A DNA stretch of 64,000 nt from Multifurca ochricompacta (Eukaryota; Basidiomycota; Agaricomycetes; Russulales; Russulaceae): positions 62,001 through 126,000 of the forward strand of contig WTXG01000051.1 in the NCBI GenBank assembly GCA_022496185.1, in the 5' to 3' direction. The notes under the pieces were generated by a model. That model was not told where the DNA came from. It did not search any database and was given only the letters and a program-made list of their open reading frames with translations. The position numbers and the translations under genes are program-made. Shown here piece by piece: positions 11,876 through 20,392 of this stretch (the stretch's first letter is position 1; each line of letters opens with the position of its first letter).

Positions 11876-13322
11876 AAGGTCCATCTTCGTCCATCATGTA
11901 TGGTACTGGATCTTCATAGCTCTTGGTGGCGGATACTGAGAGGTAGTCAGGGGGGGGTCGTGGTGCTTGGGGGGGTGCTTCTTCTGATGCCAGGGCTCTT
12001 ACTGGGGTAGGGCGAGGAGGTCCTTGACCTTGGATGGCTCTGGTCTTGCTGCGGCATTGATTGGCATGTGATTAGGCTTCCCACAATAGAAGCAAAGCTT
12101 ATTTTCTCGTCGATACTTCTTTTCTTCTGGGGTTAACTTGGTAGTGCGTGGAGGGGTGTTAGGGTTTCTGGGCTGGGGAGAGGCAACAAAGTTGACTTGG
12201 GCTTCTGGGTTATCAGTGGTAGCTTCTCCAACACGTAGATGGAGAGGCCGAGGTTTGGTGGTCTTGCCATAGAGCTGCCATGCTGCATCAAACTCTCTGG
12301 CCTTAGTGACAAGTCACGGAGTGTGGTGGGCTGGGGGGATAGTCCAAGGAGCTTCTGTCCTAGACCTTGGTTGATCATGCTTCGGAAGGCATAGATCTTG
12401 GTGTTTTCATCCACTGTAGCACGAGTAGCATGGGTGGACCATTCTTGGTACCAGTCATTGAAGGGGCGAGTGCCTTGGCGAATTTCATACATGGCTTTGG
12501 TGGACAGGAGGCGACTCTCTACTGGAATGAACTGTTTTTCAAAGTCAATTCTGAAGCGGTCCCAGTCCCAAAGGAAGGGGGGTTGGCTTGGAGTGCAGTG
12601 TTGGTGCGGTCTCTGGCCCATTCGCCTGCTGGTGTATCAAGTTTAAAGTGGGTGAGGGCTGCAGAGACTCGTCTACTCTCATCAGTGAAGGCACCCTCAT
12701 TCAGGTAGTAGTAGTTGGCTAGTTGGGACCAGAAACGTTCTGCTTTAGAAGCTTGACCATCAAAAGATTCTGGGGGTGCTCCCAGGATCTTTCCACTGGA
12801 GGTGGCAGTAGTACTCATGATATTCAGAGGTGTTGGTGTCTTTGGGGGGTGTGAAGCAATGGCAGTGGTTGTGGAGGCAAGGGATATGGATGGGAGAGTA
12901 GGGGGGGTTCTGAGGGTGATAGCACGAAGGGATTGCTCTACGGCTTCAAGGGACTGAGATACTTCTTCTTCGTCTGAGGTGATGGAAGCAACTGGGAATT
13001 GGACACGGTGGTTATTAAGATAGACCCACGCTGTATGGGTGTCAGACCAACGGACTTCCTTTCCGTTGTATGTTCCGTAGAATGTGTGGAGGTCAAGGTT
13101 GCTGATGAGGTCAATGTTGGGGAAATTACTGAGATATTCGTTTACAGGAAGGATGCGGCTGTCTCGAAGGCGTTTCCAGTCGTGTCCAAGAGTCTGAGTG
13201 TAGTAGTTGTCTCCTTTCCAGGTAGCAACAAAAGTACGGTCGTCGTAGTCAAAAATAGGGTGGGTGAATCCAAAGGGGACCTGAGCTAATTCTTCAGCAG
13301 TAAGAGGTCGTTCTGAGGTCAT
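11865..13322 (-). CDS. Element 2 gag with zinc knuckle
   Basis: The ATG at 13322 gives an N-terminal acidic and Ser/Thr-rich part, then the gag core (AERFWSQLANYYYLNEG, WDWDRFRIDFEKQFIPVE, GTRPFNDWYQEW). A CX2CX4HX4C knuckle (CFYCGKPNHMPIN then Cys) lies near 12065-12100 and is intact only if one T is restored in AATGC. Frameshifts occur near 12590 and near 12320. The end of the ORF is TTTTTAA. Gag packages element RNA. The start overlaps the stop of the preceding ORF by ATGA. Confidence 0.85.
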
Positions 13323-14047
13323 TCAGAGCGGGTGCTAAGGCGGTATGTAGTCCACCCTTGGGCGTTCCAGGCGTAGTAAACTTGATAGGCTGGGCGAAGG
13401 ACAGCACGGTCTAGACGATAGTTGCGGATGTTTCTATGGATCCAGTAATATTCTTCAACTATTCCTGGGGCAGAGATAACAATGCGAAGTCGCCAAAGGA
13501 GATTTTCAAAGTTAGGGGGTCTGTGGTGATACGATTAGCTTCACTCAGGGGGTGGTAGACGTCTAGGTGATTGGCTCTTTGAGTTGCAAGCTGGGCAGAA
13601 CAATGAAGGTGAAATTCTCGTAGTTCACTAGGATTTCGAGTGGGTAGCGTCCTAGAGACAAAGATATCTGTGGCAGGATAGATGTGGTTGACTTGATGGA
13701 CAATGGAAGGGGATCGGGACCGAGACTGATCAGATTCCACTACTGGGAGGTTCAAGAAGGGTGTCGATGTCGAGGCAAGCTGGGTGGACGTTGGTGGGAT
13801 GGGGAATAGTTTAGATGAGCAAGGAAGGGTTCGGGAACAGGGGGAATTGGTCGTTCTGGCGGTGGTGCACTCGGGCTAGGGTGGGTTTGTGCTCTTTGTC
13901 TTCTGGAGGTGCGATGGGGGGCAGGTGTGGCAGGTGTGTCGTTACTGCTACGTCTTCTGGGTTTCTTCTTCTGTCTTGGGGGGAGTTGGACTGACTTCTT
14001 CTGTGTTGGGACGCCAGGTTGATAGCCCAGTCAGTAATACTAGCCAC
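13319..14047 (-). CDS. Element 2 accessory ORF3, unknown function (frameshifted)
   Basis: Open stretches 13811-14047, 13459-13755 and 13319-13470 lie in series upstream of gag. They read MASITDWAINLASQ..., then ESDQSRSRSPSIVHQVN..., then YYWIHRNIRNYRLDR...YYAWNAQGWTTYRLST. The last one stops at TGA inside the ATGA that starts gag, so translation could be coupled. I recognise no domain. The first part is basic and hydrophilic, the last rich in Tyr and Trp. Either one frameshifted ORF or several short ones. Confidence 0.5.
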
Positions 14048-14294
14048 GATGCAAAGGAGTTTTTTATTTCTTTTCCCTACTTAGATCGAGTAATGTGAAG
14101 GTAAGTATGTATCAAAGGCCGAGGGTCTCCACAATACTATTCCTGGGGGAGTGGGGGGGTGTCTGGACGAAAACTACAGGTACAGAGATCAATGTCACAG
14201 AGGCAACGTCGATGGGATGCAGGGGGGCTTTCTTCAAAGTCAGAGGTGTTTTCTGTGGGGGTTTCGAGGTCAGACCAGGTGGTAGTGTTACTGA

Positions 14295-15116
14295 TCAGGA
14301 TTGTCTGGGTCTGGGTGAGGCGTTCTTCTTCTTGGGTGACTTCTGTAAGGGAAAGGGTAGGGAAGGTGAGCTCTTCTGGTTCTGGGGAGAGTTCAGCGTA
14401 AGTGGGGAGGTAAGGGGGGTCTGTGAAGATGGGGGGTTAACAAGGAAAGGGCAGTGGTTGCGTGAGGTGGTCTCCCAGTAATCAGCTGTCCACAGGTATT
14501 CAATTTGTATTCCTTCTGTTTCTACAAGGCGCCAGCCAGAGGGGGAGGGAGCGGAGTGAAGGCGGATCTCGTCAAAGGTGAGGTTGATTCTGGTGTGGTC
14601 TAGACGAAAGGTGGAGAGGTAGTAGAGGCGTTCTCCTCTGAGCAAGAGGGTTTCAAGTTCTGGGATGCGAGGGGGAATGTGTTCTTTCCAAAGGTATTCG
14701 TCGTTGACACAGACTAAGAGTGTTTCTAGGGGGTCCCCTGTGGAATGGGTGAGCTGGGCAAGGTGCCAATAGAGGAGTTGGTGCTGGGAATCTCGAGGAA
14801 TGGCTTGACAGGGTCCGGACAGGAACTGGTTGTACTGGGTTTGGGAGAGGACTTGTCCAAAGGGGAGGAGAATTCGAAGAGGGAGATAGATGGTATCTAC
14901 GTCGCACCAGCCTTCTGCTTGTCCGTCGTCGTGGAGGGTGCTGATGAGTGGTTCTGGGTAGAGGAGGGCAAGTTGTGCTTCTCTGTGGAGCTGGAAGAGG
15001 TGGTTGAATTGTCTTTGGACACGTTGGAGGCGTTCTTCTCTTTCTGCAGGAAAGGACACTATTTTCCGGACCAAGGGGTTGTCTTTATTTACTAGGGACC
15101 TCTACAGTTAGGTGCA
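14295..15116 (-). CDS. Element 2 accessory ORF2, unknown function
   Basis: About 260-270 codons are open on the minus strand, reading KIVSFPAEREERLQRVQRQF near the start and ending PRPRQS. No ATG begins the frame; the open stretch reaches back to a TAG near 15104, so it may need frameshifting, reinitiation or a lost base. The N-terminal part looks helical and charged, the middle is Leu- and Tyr-rich, the C-terminus is Pro/Ser/Lys-rich. I recognise no domain. It lies between the 5' LTR and gag, where most Ty3 elements have no gene. Confidence 0.55.
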
Positions 15117-15127
15117 CAACGTACTGT

Positions 15128-16186
15128 TTAGAGGTTACTATCGAAATCTATATCTTCGAAGCACGAATATCCGTCTGCAGGTTGGATGGGGAGGAGGGTA
15201 AGGGGATTGGTAGGTAAGCGGACAGGGTTAATGAAGGGGACAAGCTCTAAGTGATTCCTAAGTGCATCCCGAACTGTAAAGTATCTTTCCTCCACCAAGA
15301 CTCCTAAATCAGTGAAGCTCAGAGTCCCGAAGATGCAGATAAAGCGTCCGTCTAGCAGGTCAAACCCCTGAAGTAATGCTCTGGCTCCACTGAAGACGTC
15401 TTGCAATTCTGGGGAGAGGGTGCGGTCCAGGCGGGCAATGGAAGCGTTCCAAGAATAGACCAAGAGACCACTGGGGAAGGTGCGAGGGTTGGGGGCCAAG
15501 TATCCTACTTTAGCACAGAGATTGAGGTTTACAAAGTGGGAGGTGGGGTAATGAGGGGAACGAATGAATCGATCAATGCGAGGATGAATAGGAACGTTAT
15601 GAAAGTGAGGGAAGCGGATAGGAATGCGAGTCCCAGGGAGGTAATTAGCCTGATCACGAAGCACGTCCAAGTAGCAGGGAAATTGGTCAAAAAAGCTGAC
15701 CTCTCTGGAAAACTGGGCAGGCACCCAAGACTCCTGTCGACCGTCAAGCAAGTAGTAGATAAGAAACTGATGAGGGTTGGTTGGATGATCGATACAAATA
15801 GGACGATGAACAAGAGAAGGAGGAGGTGTCCGATGGTTAGGGCCAGGGTGGCGAGGGGAGAGGGCGTTTGCAGTAGTGGGAGGGGGTGGAGCTGGGGTTG
15901 GAAGGCGAATATAACGAGGAGGGGGGGTGCCAAAGGTGTTGGACGCGTTTAAGAGGCCTGGGGGAACGAGAGGGGGCAATTGGAGGGTGGGGGAGGGCAC
16001 AGGGAAAGGATGAAGTTCTGGGAGTTCCAGAGGAGGCAAGACCGATGAAGGGGGGGCAGGGGATGCTGTGGCAGCTGCCTCTACTAAGGCAGCGAAGTTG
16101 AGGATTTCGTGGGGGGGGGTAAGCTCGTAGGGGGGGGAGGCTGCTTGATCCGAGGTGTAGGACACAGGAGAGCTGTTTTGGGACAC
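15128..16186 (-). CDS. Element 2 accessory ORF1, 352 aa, unknown function
   Basis: The ATG at 16186 starts 47 bp inside the 5' LTR boundary, so this is the first ORF on the element RNA. Residues 1 to about 130 are Pro-rich and low in complexity; about residues 135-345 look globular, with many Arg, Phe and Leu (LIYYLLDGRQESWVPAQF, LVYSWNASIARLDRTL, GRFICIFGTLSFTDLG). No motif of an envelope, protease or nuclease was recognised. The long ORF on the other strand at 15401-15952 is its shadow. Confidence 0.65.
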   Translation of the reverse strand: MSQNSSPVSYTSDQAASPPYELTPPHEILNFAALVEAAATASPAPPSSVLPPLELPELHPFPVPSPTLQLPPLVPPGLLNASNTFGTPPPRYIRLPTPAPPPPTTANALSPRHPGPNHRTPPPSLVHRPICIDHPTNPHQFLIYYLLDGRQESWVPAQFSREVSFFDQFPCYLDVLRDQANYLPGTRIPIRFPHFHNVPIHPRIDRFIRSPHYPTSHFVNLNLCAKVGYLAPNPRTFPSGLLVYSWNASIARLDRTLSPELQDVFSGARALLQGFDLLDGRFICIFGTLSFTDLGVLVEERYFTVRDALRNHLELVPFINPVRLPTNPLTLLPIQPADGYSCFEDIDFDSNL

Positions 16187-16213
16187 TAGGGCACTTTGTC
16201 AGTCACTGTCTGC

Positions 16214-16233
16214 TGTGAAAGAGACTGTCCAAA
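16214..16233 (-). other. Candidate primer-binding site of element 2
   Basis: Directly inside the 5' LTR the minus strand reads TTTGGACAGTCTCTTTCAC. A TGG two bases after the LTR is compatible with priming by the CCA end of a tRNA. The tRNA was not identified. Confidence 0.45.
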
Positions 16234-16815
16234 TGTTACAACTCACTGTCGACTGCCTGGACAGTGGGTTGTATGCGAGGGGAAAGGATTTAGAAGTGGG
16301 CAAAAGGTGAGAGTGAGGGCGAAAGTGCAAGAGAGACGAAGCGAACAGCTCAAGGGCAAGGGATGAGAAGCCTTCCACAAGGTGGGGCTAATCTCCTAGG
16401 TAATCAGGAACCGGATCACAAGTGGACAGTCTGGAGCTGTCCATTCTATTCCCAAAGGGTTTATATACGTAATTACAACCGGGACTTTGGTCTGTGCACC
16501 ACTTTAGGGGAGGTTAACTTCGCTTTAACTCCCTACTGATCCACCAATGAGAATAGCCTCACTTTTGGGCTTAGGAATCCGCAGTCCGCAGTCCGCAGTC
16601 CGCAGTTTGTGCACTGCTGTTTAGACATTGTGGGGTTCTGTTAGTACTCTTCCCACAGGTCTCCAATTTGGCAGGAGTCCGGCCCTGGTCCGGACCGGCC
16701 CTTCTCTGGTCTTAATCTAGGGTTATCTTCGTCTCTGAGGGTTTTACAAGGTCTCTGGGAGCGTCTGAGGATTTCTGGGGGGTCAGGAGGTTTTCTAGGG
16801 TGTCAGTTCATGACA
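16234..16815 (-). repeat. Element 2 5' LTR
   Basis: Near-identical partner of 7522-8105, including the CCGCAGT repeats (near 16578), the terminal hairpin and the TATA box at 16460-16467. Differences seen include one fewer A in a run near 16305, T/C changes and a 1-bp length change in CTTCGTC(T)TCTG. It acts as promoter for the minus-strand element. Confidence 0.93.
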
Positions 16816-16820
16816 GTTAG

Positions 16821-17390
16821 TGTTACGTCCAGTGCGGGACGTTCCACACGACTTGTGTGACAGCGTGATACAGGGATTCGGATAAGAGACCAATAGGATC
16901 TCTTGGAGTGAAGTGTGACGAGTCAAAGTCAAAGAGGCTGTACTCTAAGACGATGGTGAGCGGAAAGTGCCAGAAGCACTTGAGACAGACGTTCAAGAGA
17001 ACAAGTCCAGAAGACTAGCACTGATGTATTCAATAAGTCGAGTCTGAGGTCTACAGGGTAGCTACAGTGGACTTATATATGTAAAGCAGTGGGCGTCTAC
17101 GAGATAAGGATACAGAGTCAAGTGGGCCCAAATATCTGAAAGCGGAGGGCGTAAAGCCTGGCTTCTACTGATAGGGGATTAAGTAAATGTCCGATCGTAT
17201 GATAAGGAGATAAGCGATAAACGAAGAAACTAGTAGGTAAACATGAACAAACAAACGAGTCACGGGGATGGACGAAGGGCATGTGACGGATCCCACGACG
17301 GAGACGTGATCTGGTAGTGAAGCGTAGGCGGCAGGGAGGGGTCATCGTTGGGCAAGAAAAAGAACACAGGAAGAGACGGGGTTCGTAACA
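16821..17390 (-). mobile_element. Solo LTR, 570 bp, with 5-bp target duplication GTTAG
   Basis: Starts TGTTACGTCC, ends GTTCGTAACA, flanked by GTTAG at 16816-16820 and 17391-17395. It is the reverse-oriented homologue of 842-1421; the shared blocks include the TATA region (near 17072-17084) and the sequence around AATACATCAGTGC in the coding orientation. It retains many CG dinucleotides, unlike the copy at 842, so it is younger. It landed just outside the element 2 LTR. Confidence 0.9.
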
Positions 17391-17395
17391 GTTAG

Positions 17396-17883
17396 GACAT
17401 GGACTTAGTGAGTTTTCTTTCTTTGTTTCATGAACAGTCTCCCTTCTCAGACAGCCTCTCTACTTTATAACATTATTATGGTTTTCCTTCTGGGTTTCCA
17501 TCCATGACTTTGTCACTCCCTCACTCTGTTCATAGTAGTAGTAGTCACATTGTACCAGGATGTGGCCATGTGATTGGGTGCCATCCCACAAGCATGTCAT
17601 AAAATTGATTCAAAAAAAAAAAAAAAAAACTTGCACATGTTTTCACAGGTGACCCACAGGTAACCCACAGGTTACCTGTACCCATCACTATGGGTATGGG
17701 TACAGGTACGGGTACCAACAAGGATACCCCAGGGTTACCCCTGCCAATCACTACATGTAGCCCTTTGGACATTGTGTACCTTACATCTAAATACAAGTGG
17801 ATACAGCACAAAAGCTGAAGTAGCCCAACATGATCCTTTGTTCATGAAAAAGAGCATGACCAAATCTGAAAAAAAAAGTGTAA
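17396..17883. other. Non-coding stretch with poly-A and GGTACC-like simple repeats
   Basis: No gene is seen. An 18-base A run lies at about 17611-17628, followed by short palindromic GGTAACC/GGTACC-type units (17645-17745, for example ACAGGTTACCTGT) that can fold on themselves. Confidence 0.5.
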
Positions 17884-18227
17884 TGTTACAATTCGTGTCA
17901 CGTGACTCAAATGTACGCTATGCACCTTTTGTTTCTTTTTCTTTCTCCACTTTTCTCGACTCCGTATCCACTTGTCTCGGACTTATACAGCAGCGACTTC
18001 AATGCATATGACGTAGGGTACAACGTCACCCCTTTTCTTCTGTTTAAACCATAGTATATTCCTTTGTATTCTTTAGTCTTGAGCTCTCTGTTGCTACAGA
18101 CCTTAGCACTCAGGAATATGACTTATTTCTTGCTTTGCCTAGCACGCTTAGCACAGTCTCGTCACCCTAACTCCGTCGATAACCTCGACATTGAACTCCG
18201 AGCGCTATACGGTCTGTCACCGTAACA
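17884..18227. mobile_element. Solo LTR, 344 bp, with 5-bp target duplication TGTAA
   Basis: Starts TGTTACAATTCG and ends CACCGTAACA, so the termini are inverted. TGTAA flanks it at 17879-17883 and 18228-18232. It has no similarity that I could see to the other LTRs except the termini. Orientation is uncertain. Confidence 0.75.
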
Positions 18228-18232
18228 TGTAA

Positions 18233-19025
18233 CTACTTGTGACAAGAAATAATAGAGAAAATAAAGGTTGACCACCTGCGACCGATTTTGGGGTCTAAGC
18301 CCAAGCTGGTGGCCTTATGTCATGAAAAGAGAGGGCTGTGGGGGCCAGGTACAAGCAAACAAACTCTCAATGATCCATATTTTGTTGTTGAAAGGAGTGT
18401 TTTTTATTGTGCCGGTTAGCTGAGGATTTAAGTTCCTATTTAGGTAGCAGATAAGGTGAGCAAAACTATATAATTATTATTATATTTGCCTATTTAGGTT
18501 CGGATAAGCTGTTGACAACTCCTCTCACATAGCAGGTACTACGAAGGGAAGCTTCATTGGCAACAGTCCCTTTCGTGACAATTCGGATCACTTCATGAAG
18601 TCAAAATCACCTGCAACCCCTAGCTCTCTCATGAAACTAAAGTGAGACCATACGCCGTGCCCTCGGTTACTACTCGCTACCGCTAGCCGTGATGCGCACG
18701 GTCTTACCACTTCTCAAAGGTCCCATCCCTTCTCGCATCGGCTTGAGGCCCAATCTTACATGTCAAAAACCTCTCACCTTGTGGCCTGCCAAATACTAGT
18801 GCACGATTTCTAGCCATTTTTCATATTTTCAGGAATCGATGACCTTCATTGGTCTTCCCTCTATTTTATCTCATGGGTCTGTGCAACACGATTTTCCTGA
18901 TTGCCAAATTTAATCTCCGAACTGTCACCTTACCTCGTTTAAGAATATGGAAATCACTGAAAACAAACGGCTGCGAGTAACGTGGACTTGACAGCCTTAT
19001 TGGGCGCTTACCGTATGTATGATAA
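18233..19025. other. Intergenic, no gene recognised
   Basis: Several stops occur in all frames and no conserved protein fragment was seen. An A/T-rich block lies at 18460-18490. Confidence 0.5.
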
Positions 19026-20392
19026 GTGGTGGTATATATGACTTGGCGCAATGGCTCAGACAGAGCCTACTCTCCATATCGTCTGCTTAAACCGCTGTCG
19101 TCAAATGTTCGCCTTATTACCCGACCTTCCAGATCCTGCCCTTCGTCAGCCTTTTACAATCACTGCCGCCTACCCCCTGTTCTTAGCTATTATGCACTGG
19201 GAGTTCTCGCCATCCTTCCCAACACCTTCCTTATCAAGCTTTCTCTACTTCCTTTTATTGTCTGGCAAGCCTGGAGGTGTGCTCTAGGGCTTGATCTTTC
19301 GCTGCGGCTAGCACAGCTGCTCGGACGTGAAAGCTCAGACCGGTTCGGCCTTTGGGACCTTGGGTTTGTGGTGCGTCCGCATTAAACAAAACGCTTTGTG
19401 TGCCTGTTTTGCTGAATATTCTTATACAGGGGGTCACGTTTGTTCTCGCCTGAGGTCATTCGAATGGGTGTTCATCAAGAAACCATTAAGGAAGTACGAA
19501 CTTCTGAAGGACCAGGACACCCCCCTCGCCCCCCTCGAACGTCCTTTAACCATCTCAAACGTCCTCCTTGACAGCTTCGACCTCCTTTTGAATCAACGTG
19601 GAATTGGATGGTCATGGTCATCCAACCCGTTCCTCGGTAGGAACACCCCACCACTTTCGATTTTTTCGGTTCTGGCAAAATTGCTTATCAAGGTCACGGT
19701 GCTTGACGCGTCTCAATATCTCATTCAATGTATCTGCCCCTCTATCAACAAATCTGGAGGTGTCTCTTTCTTCGACCCGAGCCTCACCCTTTGGCATCGT
19801 ACTGCTGTAGCTGCTTTCTCCAGCATGCTGGGGTTTGCCTGGCTTTGGGCGGTTATCGACTCACAGTATCACATCGTGTCATTTATCGGGAGAACACTCC
19901 TCCGCCAGCCTGCATCGCAATGGCCGCCTAACTCTCACCGGCCGTGGTTAGCCACCTCGGTTCATGATTTCTGGAGCTTCCGCTGGCACCAGCTCCTTCG
20001 GCACTTCTTCGTCACTTTCGGGGCACGTCCCTGTGGGAAATCTTCGGGCGGCGGGGTGCGCTCATGGGCGCATTCGCCGTATCTGCTATCCTCCATCACG
20101 TTGCCTTATGGGGGCTCGGTTATGGGACTGAGTTCATAACCGCAGGGGGTTTCTTCCTTGTCATGGGCTTGGCGCCGTTATGGAAGAAGAGTTCACGAAG
20201 GCGACAGGGTTACGCGTACGTGGGTTGTTAGGCTGGTTATGGACCATGACGTGGACAGTGTTTTGGGGAGCGTTCCTGCATGATGCGTGGGCTCGACGTG
20301 GACTGTTCTCAACTGAAATTTTCCCGGATTATGTTCGTCCTGGTAAATTCCTTGTCAATATTATCATGCAGTTGAGTAGGTCAGTCTTGTAA
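19026..20392 (+). pseudogene. Wax-synthase-like membrane acyltransferase (MBOAT_2), frameshifted
   Basis: The membrane-bound O-acyltransferase family in basidiomycetes transfers acyl groups to alcohols or terpenoids. Family landmarks are legible: ALGVLAILPNTF and LPFIVWQAWRCAL (about 19199-19295), RSFEWVFIKKPLRKY (about 19453), the signature HRPWLATSVHDFW plus RWHQLLRHFF (about 19938-20010), GAFAVSAILHHVALWGLGYG with the conserved His (about 20065-20125) and LLGWLWTMTWTVFWGAFLHD (about 20225-20285). Codon phase changes near 19371-19454 (probably an intron), near 20033 and near 20178, the last two without splice signals. Either a pseudogene or a gene with two 1-base assembly errors. Confidence 0.72.

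Larger units (their letters stand above)
7522..16815 (-). mobile_element. Element 2: young Ty3/gypsy chromovirus with extra 5' ORFs, 9.3 kb
   Basis: Two LTRs of 584 bp (7522-8105) and 582 bp (16234-16815) differ at roughly eight positions by eye, about 98-99 % identity, so insertion is recent. On the minus strand the order is 5' LTR, ORF1, ORF2, ORF3, gag, PR-RT-RNase H-IN-chromodomain, polypurine tract, 3' LTR. Left flank ATGCC and right flank GTTAG do not match, so no target duplication is seen. It interrupts the tail of element 1. Several single-base frameshifts split its ORFs, mostly at homopolymers. Confidence 0.92.

Noticed and set aside
14095..14481. Plus-strand ORF of 128 codons
   Set aside because: Antisense to ORF2 and the spacer of element 2; Gly/Arg-rich composition typical of a shadow frame.
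15401..15952. Plus-strand ORF of 183 codons inside element 2
   Set aside because: It lies opposite ORF1 of the element, has arginine- and glycine-rich shadow composition, and no domain.
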